From Fidelibacterota bacterium (GTDB lineage Bacteria > Fidelibacterota > Fidelibacteria > Fidelibacterales > Fidelibacteraceae): a DNA stretch of 6,821 nucleotides. The notes beneath the pieces are model-generated. The model searched no databases. It worked only from the letters and a program-made list of their open reading frames with translations, and was not told the origin of the DNA. Location of the stretch: NCBI GenBank assembly GCA_030629925.1, contig DAOVOB010000059.1:1-6821 (forward strand), written 5' to 3'. Below are positions 1 to 6,195 of this stretch, piece after piece. Within the stretch, counting starts at the first letter, position 1. Each line of letters begins with the position of its first letter. The position numbers and the translations under genes are program-made.

Positions 1-404
1 CCTATTATCGCTTCACCTTTGCCTTTTAGTTCAAATGGGACGCGATTTCCATCAATAAGCACATGAATACCTAACATATTAAGCTTCTCAACTGCGTGCT
101 CCATAGCGGTTAAAGCTGCCTTAAGGATATTCCCTTTATTAATTGCCTGTACACCCAAGGAATGGACAGACCAGGCTTGTGCGTGCTCTATGATCCACTT
201 ATAAGCTTTTTCACGTTGTTTTTCACTGAGTTTTTTGGAATCTCGGATCAATTCATTAAAAGCATCTGGAGGAAAAGTTACAGCTGCAGCTGTGACCGGT
301 CCCGCGAGAGGACCCCGCCCGGCTTCGTCCACACCTACGATGATCTCATGATCTTTTCGAAAGGTATTATCAAATGCCTGTAGTGCTGTTGCGTCACCCG
401 ACAT
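1..404 (-). CDS. rnhB: Ribonuclease HII, N-terminal part (runs off the window)
   Basis: RNase HII cleaves the RNA strand of RNA/DNA hybrids and starts removal of single ribonucleotides misincorporated in DNA; it is cytoplasmic and Mg/Mn dependent. The 134 visible codons carry the family hallmarks: GVDEAGRGPLAGPV at residues 24-37, with the catalytic Asp26-Glu27 pair and the GRG motif that reads the ribonucleotide junction; DSKKLSE at 55-61; and IDGN at 117-120, which supplies the third acidic residue (Asp118). The fourth acidic residue and the C-terminal helices, probably 65-70 residues, lie beyond base 1. The ATG at 404-402 leaves a normal short N-terminal extension. It starts 3 nt after the stop of the upstream lipoprotein gene, and its only Shine-Dalgarno-like sequence (GAAAAG) lies inside that gene's last codons, so translational coupling is likely. 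Identification is secure. Confidence 0.95.
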   Translation of the reverse strand, partial: MSGDATALQAFDNTFRKDHEIIVGVDEAGRGPLAGPVTAAAVTFPPDAFNELIRDSKKLSEKQREKAYKWIIEHAQAWSVHSLGVQAINKGNILKAALTAMEHAVEKLNMLGIHVLIDGNRVPFELKGKGEAII

Positions 405-407
405 GGT

Positions 408-1409
408 TTATTTCTTTTCAGAAGTTGATTTCTTTTCAGAAGTTGTTTTCTTTGTTTTGCTTGCTGAACTTTCAGTTCTCTTCTCTTCTTCCTTGTTTAC
501 CGGTTCCTCTTCTTTAATGATCTCTTTTTTGACCGGTATGGCTTTCTTCACGCTTGTTGTCTTAGGGCTTACTGTTTTCTTTATGCTTGTCGTCTTCGAG
601 CTTGTCGATTTATTTGTATCGACTGACGTAGGTTTCTTTACCAGAGGAGTAGTTACCGGTTTTTTCTTGTATTGATATTGATCCGAAGGAGTTTTTTTAC
701 TGTTATCGAGATCAATTTTACCTTGGCCTTCTGTTCCATCACTAGGTCTGGGCTTAGGTTTTGTTACCGGTTCTTTTTTATCTTCGGGTGTTTGAGTTGG
801 AGGATTAGGTGTACCATCAATAATGATTGTTGTGGGTGGCGTTACAATAATAACCGGAGGGTGTGTAGGAATATAGACCGGATCAGGTGTATAATCAATA
901 CTGACTGTGGTAGCGTAAACAACTTCACCGGTACCAACTTTAAAACAACGAACCGAGATCATATCATCGTGTCTTCCACGTAGAATACGACCATGTAAAA
1001 TATAATCTGCCTGAACTAGTTGTTGTATTTCATAGCCTTTATTATCGATCAAATTTGTTTGTGATAATTCGCGTTCTTTTACGATCTCATAAAGTGATGC
1101 GCGTTCAACAACAATAGGATTACGATAACGTGTAAGCCCTGAAACGATCATTCCGGCAAAAAAATCACCGCGATTGATCCTATCGCCATATTCATCGGTA
1201 AAATTCAATACTGCAATAGTTTTATAGCCGCTTCGTTTAAATCGACGGGCCAATTTCCTCGCAATAAAGCTGGCAGCTTCTTCTTCACTATCTACCGTTA
1301 TAAAAGGTTCATTATTCTGGAAGTATTGGTTATAATCATATTGTCCGTAGTATGTGCTACAACTACTAATGAATAATAGAATGCTCGCTAGTATAAGAAT
1401 CTTTTTCAT
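408..1409 (-). CDS. FlgO/CsgG-like outer-membrane lipoprotein with repetitive Lys/Ser/Thr/Pro tail
   Basis: A 333-residue predicted lipoprotein of unknown role. Residues 1-17 form a lipoprotein signal peptide (MKK, hydrophobic core, lipobox ISSC with Cys17); Ser18 is compatible with outer-membrane sorting. Residues 18-32 are rich in Tyr, Asn and Gln. Residues about 45-175 resemble the FlgO/CsgG-type alpha/beta fold: TIAVLNFTDEYGDRI at 64-78, then a segment with VVER (100-103), ELSQ (114-117) and LID (120-122), then ADYILHGRIL (134-143) and a final strand pair around GEVVYA (161-166). Residues 176-222 are Pro/Thr rich and 238-333 form a highly charged, probably disordered Lys/Ser/Thr/Glu tail with degenerate 11-residue repeats (KTTSIKKTVSP, KTTSVKKAIPV) and an exact DNA duplication at its end. 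ATG start with AAAGGG five bases upstream. It is a paralogue of the gene directly upstream. Family members act in curli secretion, flagellar outer-membrane structures or unknown envelope assemblies; no specific function can be assigned here. Confidence 0.88.
   Translation of the reverse strand: MKKILILASILLFISSCSTYYGQYDYNQYFQNNEPFITVDSEEEAASFIARKLARRFKRSGYKTIAVLNFTDEYGDRINRGDFFAGMIVSGLTRYRNPIVVERASLYEIVKERELSQTNLIDNKGYEIQQLVQADYILHGRILRGRHDDMISVRCFKVGTGEVVYATTVSIDYTPDPVYIPTHPPVIIVTPPTTIIIDGTPNPPTQTPEDKKEPVTKPKPRPSDGTEGQGKIDLDNSKKTPSDQYQYKKKPVTTPLVKKPTSVDTNKSTSSKTTSIKKTVSPKTTSVKKAIPVKKEIIKEEEPVNKEEEKRTESSASKTKKTTSEKKSTSEKK
410..445 (-). repeat. Exact 18-bp tandem duplication at the end of the lipoprotein gene
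   Basis: The plus-strand unit ATTTCTTTTCAGAAGTTG occurs twice in direct tandem (410-427 and 428-445) without a mismatch. It is six codons long and encodes the repeated TSEKK steps at the C terminus of the 333-residue lipoprotein. The copy nearer the stop also carries the GAAAAG that serves as the only ribosome-binding candidate for rnhB. Confidence 0.9.
544..609 (-). repeat. Degenerate 33-bp (11-residue) tandem repeat in the lipoprotein tail
   Basis: Two imperfect copies offset by 33 bp (about 544 and 577 on the plus strand) share runs such as GCTTGT and GTCTT and encode KTTSIKKTVSP followed by KTTSVKKAIPV. With the exact 18-bp duplication near the stop, this suggests that the tail grew by local slippage or duplication. 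Boundaries are approximate. Confidence 0.5.
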
Positions 1410-1443
1410 TTTTTCCCTTTCTTAGGTTCTATTAAAATATATA
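1407..1443 (-). repeat. Duplicated 5' leader, copy in front of the long lipoprotein gene
   Basis: The 26 bases ending at the ATG match the 26 bases ending at the TTG of the upstream paralogue at 21 positions, including ATAGAA, the AAAGGG ribosome binding site and the A-rich spacer. Further upstream both leaders carry TATATATT (here 1443-1436), which could be a -10 element, though no matching -35 was found. The duplication therefore included the leader, not only the coding sequence. Confidence 0.65.
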
Positions 1444-1445
1444 AA

Positions 1446-2069
1446 TCAATAAGGATCATCTCCTGGCATCCATGGAGTTAGTCTTACATTTTTAGTTTTA
1501 TGGGGATTTGGGTTTCCTGATATTTCTTGTGGCTGTTCAAAGACTTCATCCGGTGCATAATTGATACAAATCGTTCCAGCATAAATCACTTCACCGCTCT
1601 TCATATTAAAGCAACGAATAGATATTCTGTCTTGAAACTCTTCTTTAAGAATTCGTCCATGAAGGATGTAATCCATTTTGAAAATACCAGCTAAATCTGG
1701 ATCAGTGTTCTCTGCCATACCAGCTAATTGGTTTTCTTCAAGGAATTTATAATAGGGTGCATGATCGAATAATTTTGGATTATGTTGGGAATCTAATAAA
1801 GATACGATCTTTTGGGGTAAAGTATTGACATGATCAATTCTACCGCCATTTTCATCTGTAAATGACAATACACCAATAGTCTCTTGCGCATTATGTTTGA
1901 GAATGTGGCTTACTTTATTTGAGATGTGTAAGGTAGCAGCGTCTTCACTATAGACGGTAATAAGAGGCTCATTTTTTTGAAAGTACTGATGGTAATTATA
2001 GTTACTGTAGTAAGAGCTACATGATCCCATCATTATAATGATCAAGGCGAATATCAATATCTTTTTCAA
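1446..2069 (-). CDS. Short FlgO/CsgG-like lipoprotein, paralogue of the following gene, TTG start
   Basis: A 207-residue predicted lipoprotein. The start codon is TTG (2069-2067), supported by AAAAAGGGG four bases upstream, by a signal peptide starting exactly there (MKK, hydrophobic core, lipobox MGSC with Cys17, then Ser18), and by matching the start of the paralogue at 1409. I count 42 identities in the first 78 ungapped positions with that protein, including QYFQ.NEP.ITV and the VL.FTDE.G.RI strand; DYILHGRIL (133-141), IRCF (151-154) and GEVIYA (159-164) are also shared. Where the paralogue has the family-like VVER/ELSQ/LID segment, this copy reads LFDHAPYYKFLEENQLAG, so that part has diverged. 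It lacks the long Lys/Ser/Thr tail and ends about 35 residues after the conserved domain. It lies 61 nt after comEC and 36 nt before its paralogue. Probably an envelope lipoprotein, perhaps a partner of its neighbour; role unknown. Confidence 0.85.
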   Translation of the reverse strand: MKKILIFALIIIMMGSCSSYYSNYNYHQYFQKNEPLITVYSEDAATLHISNKVSHILKHNAQETIGVLSFTDENGGRIDHVNTLPQKIVSLLDSQHNPKLFDHAPYYKFLEENQLAGMAENTDPDLAGIFKMDYILHGRILKEEFQDRISIRCFNMKSGEVIYAGTICINYAPDEVFEQPQEISGNPNPHKTKNVRLTPWMPGDDPY

Positions 2070-2106
2070 TTTTCCCCTTTTTAAGTTTCTATAAGAGTAA
2101 TATATA
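2067..2106 (-). repeat. Duplicated 5' leader, copy in front of the short lipoprotein gene
   Basis: Counterpart of the leader at 1407-1443. It contains TATATATT (2106-2099), ATAGAA (2092-2087) and AAAAAGGGG (2082-2074) four bases before the TTG start. The spacer between TATATATT and ATAGAA is three bases longer than in the other copy. The strong ribosome binding site decides the TTG as the start. Confidence 0.65.
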
Positions 2107-2130
2107 AAATTGCTTCATTATGTGGAAGTA

Positions 2131-4152
2131 TTATTCCCGCTTATGAAGGTAATTTCCATATAAAATATAATGACGGGGATTTAGCTTATGTTCCTTAATT
2201 GGAATGATGGGGAATTCTCCCGATTCAGCATTCTTAAGTTCTATTCTACCTTTCCCCATTTTAAATGAAAGTGATATATCACCTTCTTGTACTTTCAGCT
2301 GAAAATCTGTTTTTCCACATTGAATTAAGGTATCTTTATCAAGCATATTATAGTTTTCTTCTATCGGCACATCAATTTGGGGAATATAGACCCGGCATTC
2401 CGGGTATCTTCTACGGATCGCTGCAATATTGCTATATTTACTTTTCTCCCAAGCTGTTACAAGAACAGAAACATCTCGCACTCCCCAGTGATCAAGAAGC
2501 GGTTGTATACTCCTTTCAAAATCGTTTGAATTAAAACGAACAGCTCCGGTATTAATGATCATAGCATTCCTCCCCCTTCTGTAAACGATCGCTTCACCTT
2601 TCTTTAAAGATAATTGAATAAATTCGGGACGAGTGGACAAAACAAACCATACAAAACAAGAAAGTAAAGCGCTTATACTTAAACGGATCTTCCAAATTTT
2701 CTTGTCAACACAAGTAATGACCAAGCAGATCAACAAAACAGCAAAAACAAGAGGTTTCCAGTATGAAGATATTTGTAGGGTCCAAATACCCGATCGTGAT
2801 GCCAATCGTAAGACAAAACGAAAAACATCTAAACTGATATCAAGAGCATAAATAACAAGATCGGATATTATTGTTGGTAAATAGAGCCCCGGTAAAGACA
2901 AAATAGCACAGATCATCACGCAGAATGTTAAGGGAATGACAAGTAGATTCAAGAACATTGAAGCAACTTGTAATGAATTAAAGTAAAACATGGCAACAGG
3001 TGCGGTAAAAAGAGTCGCACTTAAAGAAATACCTAACATATCAGTCATGTAACAGACGAGAGGGTTCTTGGTTTTTACGGGTATCCATGTTTTAATTTTT
3101 GAATATCCGATCAAAATGCCAAATACGGCAGCAAAAGAAAATTGAAAGCCCAGATCCTGCAAAGAAAAGGGATTTACCATCAATAATATAACCGCAGAGG
3201 CGGCCACTGCATTCAATGCCTGATACTTTCGTTGAAAAACCGGAGCAAACATAAGCATAACCGACATTAAAGAAGATCGAATGACCGAAGGGGATCCACC
3301 GGTAAGGAAACAATAAAAGATCAGAAATATAGCAATAAAGATCGATCGAGGTACTCGCGGAATACTTAAAGTCAGCAATAGCTGATAAATAATGAGCATG
3401 ATAAGACCCACATGCAAGCCAGACACAGCCAATAAATGACTCACGCCTAATTGTCTGAATAGATCGGCAATACAAGCTGGGATCTCTGATTTTAAGCCAA
3501 GTAGCAATCCATTGACCAGACTCCCCTTTTCAATACCCAAGACTGACAGAAATCGAACGGATATATCATATCGAACCTGATGTGAATAATAGATCAAAGG
3601 TTTTGTTATTCCCATATCTTCGATCTTGGCTCTTTTTTCAATCTGAAAACTGTGAGATAATCCATGTACTTTAGCGTAATTTAAATAATTGAAGGAATAG
3701 GGATTATTACTTGAACTAATGGGCTTGCATTTGATACTCGTAAAATGATAACTTTTGCCGGGAAGTAAAACCTCCAACCCTTTCCGGGCATATAAAGTAC
3801 CCTTGATCTTCTGTGAACCAATTTTTGTTTTTACAACATAGGAGTCGATATAATAGGGATTGGTTTTTTGTTTTAGAACGGTCAATTCCAAAGGCAGACT
3901 TTGCTCCGAAATATCATGCTTTTCGGCAAATCCCTGCTCCGCTGAAGTCAATCGCAAGAGCCCGCAAAAAATAATGCAAAGGACAAATAAAGTATTCTCA
4001 ACTTTTTGGTCCTTAGTTAAGAAGATCAATATCAGCACAATAAACAATAATAATACCGTTATCCAAAAAGGGATGGAAATGATCATCCCAATAAAAATCC
4101 CAACGCAAAAATATAAAACATAACGCAGGGCGGGCGCCGTTGTAAATGACAT
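2131..4152 (-). CDS. comEC: ComEC/Rec2-family DNA uptake channel with degenerate C-terminal hydrolase domain
   Basis: ComEC is the polytopic inner-membrane protein that carries single-stranded DNA into the cytoplasm during natural transformation. This 673-residue copy has two or three N-terminal membrane segments (about 8-70), a soluble beta-rich OB-fold-type region (about 80-180, DUF4131-like), and the Competence membrane domain (about 205-505) with the signature HLLAVSGLHVGL at 239-250 and GGSPSVIRSSLM at 285-296. The C-terminal soluble region (about 510-673) can be aligned by eye to the metallo-beta-lactamase domain of full-length ComEC: KKGEAIVYRRGRNAMIINTG (517-536) stands where VGQGDA...LIDTG is expected. 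The HxHxDH metal site is absent; that place reads VTAWEKSKYSN (565-575). The protein is shorter than the usual 750-800 residues. ATG start, preceded by GAGGGGG at good spacing. No comEA or pilus gene is visible. Family assignment is secure; transformation competence is not shown. Confidence 0.93.
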   Translation of the reverse strand: MSFTTAPALRYVLYFCVGIFIGMIISIPFWITVLLLFIVLILIFLTKDQKVENTLFVLCIIFCGLLRLTSAEQGFAEKHDISEQSLPLELTVLKQKTNPYYIDSYVVKTKIGSQKIKGTLYARKGLEVLLPGKSYHFTSIKCKPISSSNNPYSFNYLNYAKVHGLSHSFQIEKRAKIEDMGITKPLIYYSHQVRYDISVRFLSVLGIEKGSLVNGLLLGLKSEIPACIADLFRQLGVSHLLAVSGLHVGLIMLIIYQLLLTLSIPRVPRSIFIAIFLIFYCFLTGGSPSVIRSSLMSVMLMFAPVFQRKYQALNAVAASAVILLMVNPFSLQDLGFQFSFAAVFGILIGYSKIKTWIPVKTKNPLVCYMTDMLGISLSATLFTAPVAMFYFNSLQVASMFLNLLVIPLTFCVMICAILSLPGLYLPTIISDLVIYALDISLDVFRFVLRLASRSGIWTLQISSYWKPLVFAVLLICLVITCVDKKIWKIRLSISALLSCFVWFVLSTRPEFIQLSLKKGEAIVYRRGRNAMIINTGAVRFNSNDFERSIQPLLDHWGVRDVSVLVTAWEKSKYSNIAAIRRRYPECRVYIPQIDVPIEENYNMLDKDTLIQCGKTDFQLKVQEGDISLSFKMGKGRIELKNAESGEFPIIPIKEHKLNPRHYILYGNYLHKRE

Positions 4153-4211
4153 ATGATCCCCCTCATAAACAACGGATGAATTTAGTTAAAATGATCTTAA
4201 GAAACTATAGC

Positions 4212-4227
4212 TTCAGCAAATGCTGAA
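4212..4227 (-). other. Stem-loop in the nadE-comEC gap
   Basis: A perfect inverted repeat, TTCAGCA and TGCTGAA separated by two bases (in practice a 6-bp stem with a 4-nt loop), lies 59 nt before the comEC ATG. On the minus strand it is followed by GCTATAGTTTCTTAAG, with only three consecutive T residues, so termination would be weak at best. It follows the 4231-4250 hairpin by three bases. I found no convincing sigma-70 promoter in the same gap. Confidence 0.4.
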
Positions 4228-4230
4228 AGA

Positions 4231-4250
4231 TCTGTGTGTTATGTCACAGA
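4231..4250 (-). other. Small stem-loop just downstream of nadE
   Basis: In the minus-strand transcript TCTGTG (4250-4245) can pair with CACAGA (4236-4231) around an 8-nt loop, starting 4 nt after the nadE stop codon. There is no T-tract, so it is not a standard intrinsic terminator. It could be a 3'-end stabilising or processing hairpin between nadE and comEC, or chance. Confidence 0.3.
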
Positions 4251-4254
4251 AATA

Positions 4255-5883
4255 TTATTTAAAATGATTGACTAAGGGCATTTTGCGGCCCTGTCCGAAG
4301 GCTTTTGATGTTACTCTCAAACCGGGTGCCGCTTGCCAGCGTTTGTATTCCGTGATACGGATCATATGCATAATACGATGAACAAGTTCGGGATCCTTCG
4401 TCTCCTCAATCAACTCTTCAATAGGTCTATTGATAAGCAAATCGTCTACAAGCGGGCTAACAATATCATAATCAAAAGGATCATATTGGTCTTCTGCCAA
4501 TTCTGCAGATGGCATTTTATCGATGGTATTTTGAGGAATAGCGTCATATCCATACTGCTCATTTATATATCGGGAAAGTCCATAAACATCCAATTTATTA
4601 AGATCACTGATAGGGCCTAAAGCGCCACACATATCGCCATAAAGCGTACAATAGCCCAATGCGATCTCAGTTTTATTACCTGTTGTCAAAACTAGGGCAT
4701 TTTTTTTATTGGCAAGGGACATCAGTATTGTTCCGCGAACCCTGGCTTGCAAATTTTCCTCTGCAAGTCCAAATGAAGTACCTGCAAATTGATTTTCCAA
4801 TGAGCTAAGGAAGCTTTCATACATGGGTTCAACGGAGATCGTATCAAAATGAATACCCAGATTTTTTGCAAGTTGCTCGGCATCTTTTAAGGAATGATCC
4901 GAGCTGAATTTGGAAGGCATGGCAAAACCATATACATGATCTGCACCTAAAGCATCCGTAGCCAAAGCCGCTACCAAAGCGGAATCTATACCCCCGCTCA
5001 ATCCGATAACGGCATCTTTAAAACCGCTTTTATAAAAATAATCTTTTATTCCCAATAATAGAGCAGCTCGCAGGTCTTCCATAATATTGGGTTGAGGGTC
5101 CGATAAAACATTTACAGCTTTTCCATCTTTGAATTCACAATAGCCGATAGCTTCTTTGGATGCCGGCATATATGCAGCAAATTTCTCCTCTTTATCCAAT
5201 GCAAAACTGTTGCCGTCAAAGATCAGTTCATCCTGACCACCAATCAAATTCGTATATACAAAAGGCACATTACTCTCATTGACTTTTTCACGTACAATAG
5301 CAATGCGTTCTTTTATCTTAGCTACCCGAAAAGGTGAAGCACTGGCATTCAAAATAATTTCCGCACCTTTTTTTACAAGCTCTCTTGTTACTTTAGTTTC
5401 ATAGCGGTCATCCCAAAGATCTTCACATATTTCGACACCCAGTTTATAAGATCTTCGCTTGATCACAACATTAATGGGTAGGGGATTATTTACATAAGAA
5501 AAGTATCTCAATTCATCAAACACATCATAGGTAGGTAAATTAATCTTATGGACATGATCTATGATCTTTCCATCCTGTATTATGGCTACAGCATTCCAGT
5601 ATTTTCCATCATGTTTACGAACATATCCAACGATCGCAACAATATCTTTCGTTTTCTCAGCGATCTTATTGATCTTAATTCTATTTTCGGCAACGAATTC
5701 ATTTTCAAGCACAAGATCCAAAGGCGGATATCCGCAAAGTGCCAATTCAGGGAAAAGAATAATATCAGCATGTTCATTTTTTGCATCAGCAATGGCTTTA
5801 ATGATCTTTTCAGCATTACCCGAAACATCGCCAACCGTAAAATTAATTTGAGCTAAAGCTATTTTTAAATCCATTTTTATCAC
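4255..5883 (-). CDS. nadE: Glutamine-dependent NAD+ synthetase
   Basis: Makes NAD+ from nicotinic acid adenine dinucleotide, ATP and glutamine-derived ammonia, the last step of NAD synthesis. The 542 residues hold both domains of the two-domain form. The N-terminal nitrilase-type glutaminase (about 5-265) has the triad Glu46 (LFPELALCGYPP), Lys113 (HKINLP) and Cys153 (GVEICEDLW). The C-terminal synthetase (about 268-542) has the ATP-pyrophosphatase P-loop SGGIDS (296-301), TGNKTE (401-406), CTLYGDMCGA (412-421) and the terminal PGLRVTSKAFGQGRKMP segment. No catalytic residue is missing. The start is ambiguous: GTG at 5883 overlaps the acyP stop by 4 nt (GTGA), while ATG at 5874 gives MDLKIALAQ, closer to the usual family N terminus. 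Neither has a strong ribosome binding site. Numbering here uses the GTG. Either way it is translationally linked to acyP. Confidence 0.97.
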   Translation of the reverse strand: MIKMDLKIALAQINFTVGDVSGNAEKIIKAIADAKNEHADIILFPELALCGYPPLDLVLENEFVAENRIKINKIAEKTKDIVAIVGYVRKHDGKYWNAVAIIQDGKIIDHVHKINLPTYDVFDELRYFSYVNNPLPINVVIKRRSYKLGVEICEDLWDDRYETKVTRELVKKGAEIILNASASPFRVAKIKERIAIVREKVNESNVPFVYTNLIGGQDELIFDGNSFALDKEEKFAAYMPASKEAIGYCEFKDGKAVNVLSDPQPNIMEDLRAALLLGIKDYFYKSGFKDAVIGLSGGIDSALVAALATDALGADHVYGFAMPSKFSSDHSLKDAEQLAKNLGIHFDTISVEPMYESFLSSLENQFAGTSFGLAEENLQARVRGTILMSLANKKNALVLTTGNKTEIALGYCTLYGDMCGALGPISDLNKLDVYGLSRYINEQYGYDAIPQNTIDKMPSAELAEDQYDPFDYDIVSPLVDDLLINRPIEELIEETKDPELVHRIMHMIRITEYKRWQAAPGLRVTSKAFGQGRKMPLVNHFK

Positions 5884-6158
5884 ATTCTTATTGAAAATTG
5901 TTGAAATATTTTTTCGTCATTCAAGCTTTCTTGAATGACCTTTTCAATTCTCGCACGTGAAGGTCCCTGTTTTAAATGATCTATAAAAACCTGAATATCT
6001 TCATTGTACCCCTGAGCCACTATTTCGACTTCTCCCCTACTGGTATTTCTAACGTAGCCTTTGATCTTTAATTGATTGGCTCTCTCTTTGGCAAACCAGC
6101 GATAGCCAACCATTTGGACTGTTCCACAGACAGTTAATTTTTTTGTAATAACTTTCAT
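5880..6158 (-). CDS. acyP: Acylphosphatase
   Basis: A 92-residue cytoplasmic acylphosphatase, which hydrolyses the carboxyl-phosphate bond of acyl phosphates such as acetyl or carbamoyl phosphate. Length and the ferredoxin-like pattern match the family. The signature CGTVQMVGYRWF (11-22) supplies the phosphate-binding loop and catalytic Arg20, and GYVRNTSRGEVEIVAQG (34-50) supplies catalytic Asn38. The loop residue normally Gly (VQGVGFR) is Met16 here, and Tyr19 replaces the usual Phe. The ATG at 6158 is the only sensible start; no GTG, TTG or ATG follows before the signature loop. It directly follows the T-tract of a strong intrinsic terminator, so there is no Shine-Dalgarno sequence. The gene ends with TGA followed immediately by an in-frame TAA, and overlaps or closely precedes nadE. 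Identification is firm; its expression route is unclear. Confidence 0.92.
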   Translation of the reverse strand: MKVITKKLTVCGTVQMVGYRWFAKERANQLKIKGYVRNTSRGEVEIVAQGYNEDIQVFIDHLKQGPSRARIEKVIQESLNDEKIFQQFSIRM

Positions 6159-6188
6159 AAAAAAAGAACCCGGGGAGTTCCCCGGGTT
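6159..6188 (-). terminator. Rho-independent terminator of trxA, abutting the acyP start codon
   Basis: In the minus-strand transcript a perfect 10-bp GC-rich inverted repeat, AACCCGGGGA (6188-6179) and TCCCCGGGTT (6176-6167), is followed by C and seven T residues (6165-6159). It begins 7 nt after the trxA stop codon. The T-tract ends exactly at the acyP ATG, an unusual junction. It should strongly terminate trxA mRNA and leaves acyP dependent on read-through or on a promoter within trxA. Confidence 0.87.
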
Positions 6189-6195
6189 TCGTTTG

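Noticed and set aside
403..675. Plus-strand open frame of 90 codons rich in Phe, Val and Leu
   Set aside because: It is the antisense of the Lys/Ser/Thr-rich lipoprotein tail; its composition follows from the AAA, AAG and ACT codons on the other strand, and there is no ribosome binding site.
3092..3475. Minus-strand open frame of 127 codons in another frame inside comEC
   Set aside because: It lies entirely within the conserved Competence domain of comEC, has no family resemblance, and is an out-of-frame shadow.
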